Shown piece after piece: positions 31,217 to 41,689 of a stretch of DNA of 64,000 bases. The stretch is from Clostridiaceae bacterium (GTDB lineage Bacteria > Bacillota > Clostridia > Tissierellales > Sporanaerobacteraceae): assembly GCA_019391515.1 (NCBI GenBank), contig JAHXQP010000009.1, positions 164,620 to 228,619 of the forward strand, written 5' to 3'. The position numbers were made by a program, and so were the translations under genes. The notes beneath the pieces are model-generated. The model saw nothing but the letters and a program-made list of their open reading frames with translations. It did no database searches and was not told the DNA's origin. Numbering within the stretch: position 1 is the first letter of the stretch; each line of letters starts with the position of its first letter.

Positions 31217-32755
31217 ATGGCTCATGCTGTAGTTAAAGGCTCAGGATATGTTTTGATACATACACCAGATATGATCTTGCATAATGGAACTACACAAACT
31301 ACGGAAAAAACAATCAATCCAAATTCAGATTATTTAAAAAACTTACCTGAACATATTAGAGGTTTTGAAGAAGTAGTTAGTTATCCACCAAACCAAACAT
31401 ATATTGGGAATATAACACCAGAAGAATTAAAAGAATATAAAATGCCTTGGTATGATAAGAAGGTTGAAGGGGCAGATAAAGTAGGCAAATTTGGAGAAAT
31501 AATGCCTCAAAATGAATTCATAGGTCTTATGAAAATTGTAGATACTTTTGACTTAGTTAAGTTAGAAAAAAAGTTTACAGAAGATGTGAAACAGAAATTA
31601 GGAAATCACCATTTTATGAAGGAAGATTTAATAACAAGACTTAAAGAAGGAGAAGAAATAGAAAACATAAAAAAATCTGTAGAAGAACAAGGTGCAGAGG
31701 GATTATATAATAATGGAGAGCTTGTAGGTTGTGTTAAGAGAGCTCATGATATTGATATTAATCTTAGTGCCCATGTGCTATTTGAAAACTTAGTTGTTAA
31801 AGCTTCAGGAGTATTAGCAGCTTTAAACCTTATAGAGAAAAATGACATTGACCCAGATGAAGTTGAATATATAATTGAATGCTCAGAAGAAGCTTGTGGG
31901 GACATGAATCAAAGAGGTGGAGGAAATTTTGCAAAATCAATTGGTGAAATGGCAGGTTTTACAAATGCCACAGGTTCCGATACTAGGGGATTCTGCGCGG
32001 CTCCGACTCATGCCATGATAGAAGCTGCTGCATTAGTTGAAGCTAAAGTATTTAAAAATGTAGTTGTAGTTGCAGGAGGATCAACAGCTAAGCTAGGTAT
32101 GAATGGTAAAGATCATATTAAAAAAGGATTACCAGTATTGGAAGATGCAGTTGGAGGATTTGCACTTATTATAGGAGAAAATGATGGGGTTAATCCAATA
32201 CTTAGAACTGACTTAGTAGGAAGACATACAGTAGGGACAGGTTCTTCACCTCAGGCAGTTATAAGTTCCCTTGTAACAGAGCCTCTTGATAAAGGAGACT
32301 TAAAAATAACAGATATAAATAAATATTCGGTAGAAATGCAAAATCCAGATATAACAAAACCTGCAGGAGCAGGCGATGTACCAAAGGCTAATTATAAGAT
32401 GATTGGTGCACTAGGTGTAATGAGAAAGGAATTGGAAAGGACCCAGTTAAATGATTTTATAGAAACACATGGTATGGAAGGTTGGGCACCAACTCAAGGA
32501 CATATTCCGTCAGGAGTACCTTATGTAGGATTTGCTAGAGAAGATATACTAAATAACAAAATAAAAAATGCAATGATTATAGGAAAAGGAAGTCTATTTT
32601 TAGGTAGAATGACTAATTTATTTGATGGGGTATCCATAGTTATGGAAAAGAATCCTGGAAAAGTAGATGAAGAAAAAGGAGTATCAGAAGAAGAAATAAG
32701 AAACCTTGTAGCAGAAGCTATGAGAGATTTTGCCTCTCATCTACTAAAGGAGTAG
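31217..32755 (+). CDS. grdC: Glycine reductase complex component C beta subunit (GrdC)
   Basis: FabH/ketoacyl-synthase-III-like; YIIECSEEACGDMNQRGGGNFAKSIGEMAG; DTRGFCAAPTHAMI; gene order. Confidence 0.95.
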   Translation: MAHAVVKGSGYVLIHTPDMILHNGTTQTTEKTINPNSDYLKNLPEHIRGFEEVVSYPPNQTYIGNITPEELKEYKMPWYDKKVEGADKVGKFGEIMPQNEFIGLMKIVDTFDLVKLEKKFTEDVKQKLGNHHFMKEDLITRLKEGEEIENIKKSVEEQGAEGLYNNGELVGCVKRAHDIDINLSAHVLFENLVVKASGVLAALNLIEKNDIDPDEVEYIIECSEEACGDMNQRGGGNFAKSIGEMAGFTNATGSDTRGFCAAPTHAMIEAAALVEAKVFKNVVVVAGGSTAKLGMNGKDHIKKGLPVLEDAVGGFALIIGENDGVNPILRTDLVGRHTVGTGSSPQAVISSLVTEPLDKGDLKITDINKYSVEMQNPDITKPAGAGDVPKANYKMIGALGVMRKELERTQLNDFIETHGMEGWAPTQGHIPSGVPYVGFAREDILNNKIKNAMIIGKGSLFLGRMTNLFDGVSIVMEKNPGKVDEEKGVSEEEIRNLVAEAMRDFASHLLKE

Positions 32756-32765
32756 AGGTGATAAA

Positions 32766-33947
32766 ATGACAGATAATAATGTGAAAAATATGGTAGGTAA
32801 AGTTTTTAATGATATAGCAGATGCTTTAGAAACAGGGCAATTTGGGAAAAAAACAAGAGTAGGTATAACTACTCTTGGAAGCGAACATGGCGTAGAAAAC
32901 GTAGTTAAAGGTGCAGAAATTGCTCAAGATAGAGATTCGAATATTGAGGTTGTTTTAATAGGACCAAAAGTAGACAGCTCACTGACTCAAGTAATAGTGA
33001 GAACTGAAGATGAGGGTTATAGGAAAATGGAGGAATTATTAGATAGTAATGAAATAGATTCTGCTGTAACTATGCATTATAGTTTTCCAATTGGAGTTTC
33101 TACTGTGGGAAGAGTTGTAACACCAGGGAAAGGCAAGGAGATGTTCATAGCTACAACTACAGGTACTTCTTCACCACATAGGGTGGAAGCAATGGTTATG
33201 AATGGGATATATGGAATTATTACTGCTAAATCTATGGGTATCGATAACCCTACAGTTGGAATATTAAATGTAGATGGTGCTATACAAGTGGAAAGGGCAT
33301 TGAAAGAGCTTGATAAAAATGGATATAAAATCAACTTTACTGAATCTTTAAGAGCAGACGGCGGATGTATAATGAGGGGAAACGACTTACTTAGTGGAGT
33401 ACCTGATGTAATGATAACAGATACTTTAACGGGAAATATATTAATTAAGATGTTTTCGTCCTACACTACAGGTGGAAACTATGAATCATTAGGTTATGGA
33501 TATGGGCCAGGAATTGGAGAAGATTATAAAAGAACAATACTTATTCTTTCAAGAGCTTCAGGAGTACCAGTTGTGGCTAATGCTATTAGTTATGGTGCTA
33601 GTCTATCTAATGGAAATATAAATGAAGTGGCTAAAGAAGAATTTAAAAAGGTAAATAATGCAGGTTTCGAAAAAATACTTAAAGGGTTAACAAAGGATAG
33701 TAAGAAAGGAACCGTCGAAGAAGAAATCATTCCTCCAGAAAAGGAAACGGTAACAGGAACTATTTCTGGTATAGATATTATGGAATTAGAAGATGCGGTA
33801 AAAGTTCTCTGGAAAAATGGAATATATGCAGAAAGTGGAATGGGATGCACAGGACCAGTTCTAATGGTTAATGAAGGTAAAGTTGAAAATGCTATAAGCA
33901 TATTAGCCAAAGAAGGCTATGTTTCAAATGAATCTAATATTTGTTAA
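32766..33947 (+). CDS. grdD: Glycine reductase complex component C alpha subunit (GrdD)
   Basis: PlsX-like; TRVGITTLGSEHGVENVVKGAEIAQ...; YAESGMGCTGPVLMVNEGK C-terminus. Confidence 0.95.
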   Translation: MTDNNVKNMVGKVFNDIADALETGQFGKKTRVGITTLGSEHGVENVVKGAEIAQDRDSNIEVVLIGPKVDSSLTQVIVRTEDEGYRKMEELLDSNEIDSAVTMHYSFPIGVSTVGRVVTPGKGKEMFIATTTGTSSPHRVEAMVMNGIYGIITAKSMGIDNPTVGILNVDGAIQVERALKELDKNGYKINFTESLRADGGCIMRGNDLLSGVPDVMITDTLTGNILIKMFSSYTTGGNYESLGYGYGPGIGEDYKRTILILSRASGVPVVANAISYGASLSNGNINEVAKEEFKKVNNAGFEKILKGLTKDSKKGTVEEEIIPPEKETVTGTISGIDIMELEDAVKVLWKNGIYAESGMGCTGPVLMVNEGKVENAISILAKEGYVSNESNIC

Positions 33948-33985
33948 AACACTCCAAGTCTCCAAGGTAAACTTGGAGTGTTTTT
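33946..33985 (+). terminator. Intrinsic terminator of the grd operon
   Basis: aaaacactccaag...cttggagtgttttt. Confidence 0.9.
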
Positions 33986-34109
33986 GTGAAATATTATAAA
34001 AAGGTTAGAAGGATTTTATTAAATTTTGTAGAATAATATAAAATGTGCTAAAGTTATATTAATAGCAATAAAATATTTTTAAAATAAAATTTGAAGGGGG
34101 AGTTTCAAA

Positions 34110-35225
34110 TTGTCTAAAATGAAAAAAATATTAGCCCTACTTATGATTGCAATATTAGCATTTACTGTAGTTGGATGTTCAGGTGGAGATAAAGCTGACG
34201 ATACTAAGAAACCAGCTGAACAAAAAGAAGGAGAAGAAAACAAGGCAACAGATGAACAACTTAAAATTACTATGGTTACAGATGTTGGTGGGGTAAATGA
34301 TCAGTCTTTTAACCAATCGGCTTGGGAAGGACTTCAAAAGGCTGATAAGGATTTAGGTACAAAATCAGATTATCAAGAATCTCATCAAGATGCAGACTTT
34401 GTTCCTAACTTAGAAACAGCACTTGATGCAGAAAATGATCTTATATGGGGAATTGGATTTAAGCTAGCAAATGCAGTATATTCTGCTGCAGAAGAAAATT
34501 CAGATACAAAGTATGCAATAGTTGATTTTTCCTATGAAGGAGATGAAAAAAACTTTCCAGATGGAACGCCAGATAACGTAGTAGGTGTTGTATTTAAACA
34601 AGAACAGCCATCATTTTTAGTAGGATATATAGCTGCTATGATGAGTGAAACTGGTAAAGTTGGTTTTGTAGGCGGTATGGAAAGTGAAGTTATAAGCGCT
34701 TTTGACTATGGATACCAGGCGGGAGTTGCATATGCAAACAAAGTTGCAGATAAGGATGTAAAAGTTCTTAGACAATATGCAGAAGCTTTTGGTGATTCTG
34801 CAAAGGGAAAAGCTATAGCAAGTAGCATGTATCAACAAGGTGCAGATATAGTATTCCATGCTGCTGGAGGTACAGGAGATGGAGTTATAGAAGCAGCTAA
34901 AGAGCAAGATAAATATGCTATAGGTGTTGACAGAGATCAAAATGACTTAGCTCCTGATAATGTTATTACATCAGCTATGAAACGTGTGGACGTTGGAGTT
35001 TACAATGTAATTAAAGATTTAAAAGAAGGAAAATTTCCAGGAGGAACTACAGTTGTTTATGGACTTGAAGAAGGTGCTGTAGACATAGCTCCAACATCAG
35101 ATAAGCATGTTCCAAAAGAAATTCTTGATAAGGTAGAAGAACTTAAAAAACTTATAATTGATGGTGAAATAAAAGTACCTGTTGATGAAGATTCTTATGA
35201 GGAATATTTAAAAACATTAGAATAG
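34110..35225 (+). CDS. BMP family lipoprotein (nucleoside ABC transporter substrate-binding protein)
   Basis: Lipobox TVVGCSGG; VTDVGGVNDQSFNQSAWEGL; IGVDRDQND. Confidence 0.94.
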   Translation: MSKMKKILALLMIAILAFTVVGCSGGDKADDTKKPAEQKEGEENKATDEQLKITMVTDVGGVNDQSFNQSAWEGLQKADKDLGTKSDYQESHQDADFVPNLETALDAENDLIWGIGFKLANAVYSAAEENSDTKYAIVDFSYEGDEKNFPDGTPDNVVGVVFKQEQPSFLVGYIAAMMSETGKVGFVGGMESEVISAFDYGYQAGVAYANKVADKDVKVLRQYAEAFGDSAKGKAIASSMYQQGADIVFHAAGGTGDGVIEAAKEQDKYAIGVDRDQNDLAPDNVITSAMKRVDVGVYNVIKDLKEGKFPGGTTVVYGLEEGAVDIAPTSDKHVPKEILDKVEELKKLIIDGEIKVPVDEDSYEEYLKTLE

Positions 35226-35233
35226 TTAAAAAC

Positions 35234-35259
35234 GCAGCTCAGGCTTTTGTCTGGGCTGC
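35234..35259 (+). terminator. Intra-operon hairpin (attenuator/processing signal)
   Basis: GCAGCTCAGGC-tttt-GTCTGGGCTGC, 11-bp stem with wobbles; no clear T-run. Confidence 0.55.
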
Positions 35260-35285
35260 TTAGATATTAGATAGGAGGTACCCCG

Positions 35286-36851
35286 TTGAAAAATGTAGAT
35301 TTTCAAACTAAAGTAATTGAAATGAAGGGGATAACTAAGAAATTTGGAGATTTTGTAGCAAATGATAGTATTGATTTAACAGTTCATAAGGGGGAAATTC
35401 ATGCGCTATTAGGAGAGAATGGAGCAGGGAAAACCACTCTAATGAATGTACTATATGGATTATATTTACCTACTGAGGGAAATATATCTATCAATGGAGA
35501 AAGGATAGAAATTAAAAATCCTAATATAGCTATAGAAAAAGGCATTGGAATGGTACATCAACATTTTATGTTAATTGATAAATTTACAGTAGTTGAAAAT
35601 ATAATACTTGGAATGGAAACTACTATTAAAAAAGGCTCATTTGATACAAAATGTATTGATATTGAAAGTGCTACTAGAGAAGTTGAAGAATTGTCTAAAA
35701 AATATGGCCTTCATGTAGATTCAAATGCTAAGATACATGATATATCAGTAGGTATGCAGCAAAGGGTAGAGATACTAAAGGCCCTTTATAGAGGAGCAGA
35801 TATTTTAATATTGGACGAGCCAACAGCTGTTTTAACACCTCAAGAAGTAGAAGAGCTAATACAGATAATGGGAAGTTTAACCGAACAAGGGAAAACGATT
35901 ATAATTATTACTCATAAACTAAAGGAAATAAAACAAGCAGCAGATTATTGTACTATTATAAGAAGAGGCAAAAGAATAGATACAGTTAAGGTAAATGATG
36001 TAACAGAAGAAGATTTGGCCGAAATGATGGTGGGTAGGCAAGTTAGTTTTGCAGTAGATAAAAAAGAAATGAACAGAGGAGAAGTAGTCCTTGATATTGA
36101 TAATATTGTAGTTAAAGATAATAGAAAATTAAATGCGGTCAAGGGCCTATCTCTTCAACTTCATAAAGGAGAAATATTAGGAATAGCAGGAGTAGATGGA
36201 AATGGACAAAGTGAATTTTTAGAAGGGCTTACTGGACTTAGACCTATTGAATCTGGAAAAATTATTTTAAATGGGGAAAACATAGCTAATACTACTCCTA
36301 GAAATATTATGGAAAAAGGTATGTGCAATATACCTGAGGATAGACAGAAAAGAGGACTAATATTAGATTTTAGTATAGCTGAAAACATGATATTGGAAAA
36401 CTATGATAAAGAGCCTTTTTCAAAAAGTGGAAGGCTAAATCATGAAAATATAGAGGAACATGCTAAAAAATTAATTGAAAAATTTGATGTAAGACCTAGA
36501 AATGAAAAACAAGCTGCAGGTTCATTATCTGGTGGTAACCAACAAAAGGTTATAATATCAAGAGAGATAACTAATGATCCAGATGTGCTTATAGCTGCTC
36601 AACCAACAAGAGGATTAGATGTTGGAGCAATTGAATTTGTTCATAAATATTTAGTTGAACAAAGAGATAATGAAAAAGCGGTTTTGCTAGTTTCTTTTGA
36701 ATTAGATGAGATATTGAATCTTTCAGATAGAATAGCTGTAATATATAATGGGAAAATTGTAGATATTTTAGATAGAAAAGATGCAGATGAGAAAAAGTTA
36801 GGATATTTAATGGCTGGAGGAGGTGTAGATGATGAAAAGAAACAGGCTTAA
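35286..36851 (+). CDS. ABC transporter ATP-binding protein, duplicated ATPase (nucleoside type)
   Basis: Two ABC domains; GENGAGKTTLMNVLYGLYLPTEG; SGGNQQKVIISREI. Confidence 0.95.
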   Translation: MKNVDFQTKVIEMKGITKKFGDFVANDSIDLTVHKGEIHALLGENGAGKTTLMNVLYGLYLPTEGNISINGERIEIKNPNIAIEKGIGMVHQHFMLIDKFTVVENIILGMETTIKKGSFDTKCIDIESATREVEELSKKYGLHVDSNAKIHDISVGMQQRVEILKALYRGADILILDEPTAVLTPQEVEELIQIMGSLTEQGKTIIIITHKLKEIKQAADYCTIIRRGKRIDTVKVNDVTEEDLAEMMVGRQVSFAVDKKEMNRGEVVLDIDNIVVKDNRKLNAVKGLSLQLHKGEILGIAGVDGNGQSEFLEGLTGLRPIESGKIILNGENIANTTPRNIMEKGMCNIPEDRQKRGLILDFSIAENMILENYDKEPFSKSGRLNHENIEEHAKKLIEKFDVRPRNEKQAAGSLSGGNQQKVIISREITNDPDVLIAAQPTRGLDVGAIEFVHKYLVEQRDNEKAVLLVSFELDEILNLSDRIAVIYNGKIVDILDRKDADEKKLGYLMAGGGVDDEKKQA

Positions 36852-37905
36852 ATTTACTATTATATCTATACTTGTGGGTCTCTTAGTAGGAGCTTTTATA
36901 TTATTAGCAGTGGGATTTAACCCATTAGAAGCTTATACAATAATGATTAGAGGAATTTTCGGGAAACCTAAATATATTTCCTGGACAATAATAAGATCTA
37001 CACCTTTAATATTGACGGGTATATCTGTAGCCTTTGCTTTTAGAACTGGACTATTTAACATTGGAGCAGAAGGGCAATTTATAATAGGTGCATTGGTAGC
37101 GACTTTAGTAGGATATTTCTGGAATCTACCACCAGTTATTCATGCAATTGTAGCAATATTAATGGCTTGTTTAGCAGCGGCTATCTGGGCAGGCTTAGCT
37201 GGATTTTTGAAAGCTAAATTTGGTGTAAATGAAGTTATTACTACTATAATGCTTAATTGGATAGCCTTATATTTAAGCAATGCTATTGTATTTTGGGATA
37301 AGTTCAAAAGACCTAATAGCGAAGCTTCTCAAAAGATATTGGAAACTGCCAGTATAAGACTTCCAAAGGGAATAAATTTTTTAGGAGACTTTTTTCGTGC
37401 ACCAGTTAATTGGGGATTTATAATTGCAATTCTTGTGGCTATATTAATTAGACATATATTGAAAAACACTACCTTAGGATATCAACTAAGAGCGGTAGGT
37501 TTTAATAGTGATGCAGCGGAATATGGAGGAATAGATGTTAAAAAGAATATAGTTATATCTATGGCTATTGCAGGTGCATTATCTGGTCTTGCAGGTGCCG
37601 TTCACGTGCTAGGTGTTACTGAGGAAGTATCTGTTTTGGCGGCTATGGAAGGTAATGGTTTTGATGGTATAGCAGTTTCTCTAATAGCTGCAAATAGCTC
37701 AATAGGTTGTATTTTTGCAGGTCTTCTATTTGGAGGTTTAAAATATGGAGGATATAAAATACAGCCTGCTATGGGAGCGCCATCTGAAATTATTAGTATA
37801 GTAATAGGTATAATTGTATTTTTCATATCTATGCCTAAACTTATAGAGATGTTAACAACTTTAAGAGCGAGGAGAAAGAGAGGTGGAGAGATTGAGTCTA
37901 AATGA
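36829..37905 (+). CDS. ABC transporter permease (nucleoside type)
   Basis: FRTGLFNIGAEGQFIIGALVATLVG; FGVNEVITTIMLNWIA. Confidence 0.94.
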   Translation: MMKRNRLKFTIISILVGLLVGAFILLAVGFNPLEAYTIMIRGIFGKPKYISWTIIRSTPLILTGISVAFAFRTGLFNIGAEGQFIIGALVATLVGYFWNLPPVIHAIVAILMACLAAAIWAGLAGFLKAKFGVNEVITTIMLNWIALYLSNAIVFWDKFKRPNSEASQKILETASIRLPKGINFLGDFFRAPVNWGFIIAILVAILIRHILKNTTLGYQLRAVGFNSDAAEYGGIDVKKNIVISMAIAGALSGLAGAVHVLGVTEEVSVLAAMEGNGFDGIAVSLIAANSSIGCIFAGLLFGGLKYGGYKIQPAMGAPSEIISIVIGIIVFFISMPKLIEMLTTLRARRKRGGEIESK

Positions 37906-38827
37906 TTTAGGACTAATCATAGGAATAAGTTTGATGTATGCTGCACCTCTTATGTATACGGCCTTGGGAGGAGTAATGTCTGAAAACTCTGGAGTAGTAA
38001 ATATAGGTCTTGAAGGTATGATGACTATAGGTGCTTTTGTAGGAACTACTGTAGCTTATTTTTCAGGTAGTCCTTGGTTAGGATTTCTAATGGGAGGACT
38101 AGCTGGTGGAGTATTAGCACTTTTACATGCTATAGCTTGTGTTTCTTTTGCAGCAGATCAAGTGGTTTCAGGTATTGCAATAAACTTTTTAGGACCAGGA
38201 CTAGCATTATTTTTAAGCAGGGTATTTTTTGATGGTGCAACTATGACTGCTCCAATCCCATTACAAAACAAAATACCTAGACCAATGAACAATTTATTTA
38301 CAAAAGGTTCTTTTTTAGACTTAGTTTTAAATCAATATGCAACAGTTTATCTTGCATTTTTATTAGTGTTTATAGTATGGTTCTTATTATATAAAACTAA
38401 AATAGGGCTTAGAATAAGAGCGGTGGGAGAACATCCAAAAGCTGCGGATACACTAGGGATTAATGTGTTCAGAGTTAAATATTTGGCAGTAATACTTTCA
38501 GGAGTATTTGCAGGACTTGGCGGAGCTTCAATGAGTATAGCTGTAGTTTCTAATTTTAGAGCAACCCTTATATCTGGGCAAGGATTTATAGCTTTAGCAG
38601 CTATGATATTTGGTAAATGGACTCCACAGGGATCTATGTGGGCATGCCTATTGTTTGGGGCTGCACAGGGGATAGTAGTTTATTTAGGTGGAACAGATAT
38701 AAAAGTTTCATCTCAGATATTAGAAATGATCCCATATGTTCTTACACTAATAATTCTTATGAGTTTTGTTGGTAAAGCAACAGGACCAGCAGCAAATGGA
38801 GTTCCTTATGAAAAAAATGAAGCATAA
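37883..38827 (+). CDS. ABC transporter permease (nucleoside type)
   Basis: YTALGGVMSENSGVVNIGLEGMMTIGAF; overlaps the upstream permease gene. Confidence 0.94.
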   Translation: MERLSLNDLGLIIGISLMYAAPLMYTALGGVMSENSGVVNIGLEGMMTIGAFVGTTVAYFSGSPWLGFLMGGLAGGVLALLHAIACVSFAADQVVSGIAINFLGPGLALFLSRVFFDGATMTAPIPLQNKIPRPMNNLFTKGSFLDLVLNQYATVYLAFLLVFIVWFLLYKTKIGLRIRAVGEHPKAADTLGINVFRVKYLAVILSGVFAGLGGASMSIAVVSNFRATLISGQGFIALAAMIFGKWTPQGSMWACLLFGAAQGIVVYLGGTDIKVSSQILEMIPYVLTLIILMSFVGKATGPAANGVPYEKNEA

Positions 38828-38871
38828 TAGATAAAAATCTCTTAGTCTTAGATTAAGAGATTTTTATCTAT
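38827..38871 (+). terminator. Terminator of the BMP transporter operon
   Basis: ATAGATAAAAATCTCTTA-gtcttagat-TAAGAGATTTTTATCTAT, 18-bp arms. Confidence 0.85.
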
Positions 38872-38911
38872 GCAAAAAGTATAAATTTTATATGTCGAAA
38901 AATAAATAGTT

Positions 38912-38940
38912 TTGTACTTTATATGAGTATCTGGTATAAT
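38912..38940 (+). promoter_or_regulatory. Putative sigma-A promoter for rpoN
   Basis: TTGTAC (38912-38917), 17 nt, TATAAT (38935-38940), with TG-type extended -10. Confidence 0.6.
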
Positions 38941-38987
38941 ATGAACTGTAGATAAATAATTTAGAAGTAAGGATGGAGTGAGCTTTT

Positions 38988-40373
38988 ATGAGATTAGGTT
39001 ATGACTTAACCCTTGAGCAAGCTCAAAAGTTGGTAATGACACCTGAATTGAGACAAGCAATTCAGTTACTTCAATTTACTAGTCAAGAACTAAATCAATA
39101 TTTAGAAAATGAAATGGAAATAAATCCATTGCTAGAAGTAAAAAATAATTCTAAAGAGCATGAAAATATAGATGAAATAGAGTCTAAAAATGAAGAGATT
39201 GATTGGGAGGAATTTTTAGGAAACTATGATGATATGAGCTATACTATTTCATCGCCAAGAGATAAAAATGAAAAAGAAGTTGCTTATGATAACTTTGTTA
39301 CCCATTCATCATCTTTAAAAGAATATTTATTGCTTCAATTAAATTTAAATATTTGCAATAAAACTGATAGATTAATTGGAAAAATCATTATTGAGAGTAT
39401 TGATGAAAATGGCTATTTAGTTACATCTATTGATAGTTTAGCTGAAGATTTACATGTTTCTTTAGAAAGAGTGGAAAAGGTTTTACTACAGATACAAACC
39501 TTCGATCCCGTTGGAGTAGGTGCAAGAGATTTAAAAGAATGTTTAATAATTCAGCTTAAAGATAGAAAAATTGATGATGAAAATGTATACAGGATTGTTA
39601 AATATTATTTGGAAGATGTGGCAAATAACAGGCTTCTTAAGATGTCTAAAGAACTAGGTATAGAACTAAAAAAAGTCCAAGATATTTGTGACTATATTAA
39701 AACATTAGAACCTAAACCTGGAAGGTGTTTTTCAGGTGATTTTGAAGAGGTAAAGTATATTACTCCAGATATTACATTAAGATATTTAGATGGAGAATAT
39801 ATTATTATACTAAATGATATCACGGCTCCAAGGCTAAATATTAATAGATTTTATAGGGAGCTTATGTCTAAATCAGATGATCCAAATATAATTGAATTTC
39901 TAACTGATAAATTAAATTCAGCTATGTGGGTTATAAAAAGTATAGAACAACGAAGAATGACTATATATAATGTAGTTGAGTCTATATTAAAATTTCAAAG
40001 AGATTTTTTTGAAAGAGGGGAAAAAGCTTTAAAACCATTGACATTGAAAGATGTAGCAGACGATATAGGGGTCCATGAATCTACTGTAAGTAGAGCAACT
40101 AATGGAAAGTATATACAGACTCCTAGAGGACTTTTTGAACTTAAGTATTTTTTTACAAGCGGAGTAACCAGTGGAAAAGGGGACTTATCGGCTACTAGTA
40201 TTAAAGCTATGGTCAGAGATTTAATAGAGAAAGAAGACCCTAAAAAACCTTTAAGTGATCAAAAGATATCAAATATTTTAAAAGGAAAAAGCATATCAAT
40301 TTCAAGGAGAACTGTGGCCAAATATAGAGATGAAATGGATATACCTTCATCATCAATAAGAAGAAGATATTGA
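38988..40373 (+). CDS. rpoN: RNA polymerase sigma-54 factor
   Basis: LTLEQAQKLVMTPELRQAIQLLQFTSQEL; VHESTVSRATNGKYIQTPRGLFELKYFF; RRTVAKYRDEMDIPSSSIRRRY. Confidence 0.97.
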   Translation: MRLGYDLTLEQAQKLVMTPELRQAIQLLQFTSQELNQYLENEMEINPLLEVKNNSKEHENIDEIESKNEEIDWEEFLGNYDDMSYTISSPRDKNEKEVAYDNFVTHSSSLKEYLLLQLNLNICNKTDRLIGKIIIESIDENGYLVTSIDSLAEDLHVSLERVEKVLLQIQTFDPVGVGARDLKECLIIQLKDRKIDDENVYRIVKYYLEDVANNRLLKMSKELGIELKKVQDICDYIKTLEPKPGRCFSGDFEEVKYITPDITLRYLDGEYIIILNDITAPRLNINRFYRELMSKSDDPNIIEFLTDKLNSAMWVIKSIEQRRMTIYNVVESILKFQRDFFERGEKALKPLTLKDVADDIGVHESTVSRATNGKYIQTPRGLFELKYFFTSGVTSGKGDLSATSIKAMVRDLIEKEDPKKPLSDQKISNILKGKSISISRRTVAKYRDEMDIPSSSIRRRY

Positions 40374-40403
40374 AGCTTCTATTCGAAAAATGAATAGAAG
40401 CTT
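40373..40403 (+). terminator. Terminator of rpoN
   Basis: AAGCTTCTATTC-gaaaaat-GAATAGAAGCTT then TTTATTTT. Confidence 0.85.
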
Positions 40404-40414
40404 TTTATTTTGAC

Positions 40415-40443
40415 TTGAAAAAAAACAAATTTTATTCTATAAT
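40415..40443 (+). promoter_or_regulatory. Putative sigma-A promoter of the cggR-gap operon
   Basis: TTGAAA (40415-40420), 17 nt, TATAAT (40438-40443). Confidence 0.7.
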
Positions 40444-40497
40444 AGAATTGTACTAGGAAAATATATGATTTTAAAGAAAATATTTTTTTAAGCCTAG

Positions 40498-40532
40498 TGG
40501 GACAAAAAGGATGCGCAGGGACATTATTTGAC
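40498..40532 (+). promoter_or_regulatory. Candidate CggR operator (two direct GGGAC half-repeats)
   Basis: tGGGACaaaaagGATGcgcaGGGACattattTGAC downstream of the promoter and upstream of cggR; resembles the B. subtilis CggR operator layout. Confidence 0.6.
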
Positions 40533-40615
40533 CATCTAGAATTATATAAAGTATTTATGTACATAATATCATATGATAGAAATATTTGGCTTTCTAATTT
40601 TAAGAGGTGTTTTTA

Positions 40616-41641
40616 TTGGAAAAAATGATTGAACTGGAAAAAAAAATAGCACCAGAAGTAATTGATATCTTAGAGAATAGGTATGATATTTTAAGGAACA
40701 TATATTATAATCAACCTATTGGAAGAAGATCTTTAGCTAATCAGTTAGGCATGGGAGAAAGAGCTGTTAGAACAGAAGTAAATATTTTAAAAAATCAAGG
40801 TCTATTAAATATTGAATCGATGGGTATGTATGTAACTAATGAAGGGAAGAATCTTTTAGAAGATATAAAAGACTTAATTCATATGATAAAAGGATTGACT
40901 GAATTAGAAAGTGCATTGGAAAACAAATTAAATATTAAAAAAGTTCTAGTTGTTCCTGGAAATTCTGATGAAAGTGAATTAGTTTTGAAAGACATGGGTA
41001 GAACTGCTGCTAGATTTTTAAAAAAAATAATTAAAAAAAGTAATATGATAGGAATAACTGGAGGAACTACAATGGCTCAAGTCGCTGAAGAAATGCCAAA
41101 AGGAAAAGTAGCCAATGATATTTTAGTACTTCCTGCTAGAGGAGGATTAGGTAAAGATGTAGAAACTCAAGCTAATAGTATAGCTGCTAATTTAGCTAAA
41201 AAATTAGATGGAAATTATAGACTTCTACATGTACCAGATAATATTGAACAGGAAGCTATAAATGCTCTTTTAAAAGTTTCTGAAGTTAAGGAATTTGTGG
41301 ATATAATAAAAAAGCTAGATATACTTGTCTTTGGAATAGGAAGAGCAGATGTAATGGCAGAAAGGAGAAAACTATCCGAAGAAAATATTGAAGAATTAAT
41401 AGCTAGAGGCGCAGTAGCTGAAGCTTTTGGTCATTATTTTGATACAAATGGCAATAGAGTATGGGAATCTATAACAGTAGGATTATCTCTTGTAGACTTT
41501 AAAAAGGTAAATAATGTAATTGGAGTTGCAGGAGGAGAAAAAAAAGCAGAAGCAATAATTTCTATATCTAGCATTAGAGAAGATATGATATTAGTAACAG
41601 ATGAAGGAGCAGCTAGAAGGATTTTAACATTAGTTAATTAA
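40616..41641 (+). CDS. cggR: Central glycolytic genes regulator (SorC family)
   Basis: N-terminal winged-helix region, IGITGGTTMAQVAEEMP, VLPARGGLG; adjacent to gap. Likely TTG start at 40616 (track start 40607). Confidence 0.9.
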   Translation: MEKMIELEKKIAPEVIDILENRYDILRNIYYNQPIGRRSLANQLGMGERAVRTEVNILKNQGLLNIESMGMYVTNEGKNLLEDIKDLIHMIKGLTELESALENKLNIKKVLVVPGNSDESELVLKDMGRTAARFLKKIIKKSNMIGITGGTTMAQVAEEMPKGKVANDILVLPARGGLGKDVETQANSIAANLAKKLDGNYRLLHVPDNIEQEAINALLKVSEVKEFVDIIKKLDILVFGIGRADVMAERRKLSEENIEELIARGAVAEAFGHYFDTNGNRVWESITVGLSLVDFKKVNNVIGVAGGEKKAEAIISISSIREDMILVTDEGAARRILTLVN

Positions 41642-41689
41642 GCTACATTTGTAGCTAAAAATAAATATTAGTTTTAAGGAGGAGTATAT

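Noticed and set aside
34000-34109. Purine riboswitch upstream of the BMP/nucleoside transporter
   Set aside because: Region is AT-rich without the three-way junction consensus.
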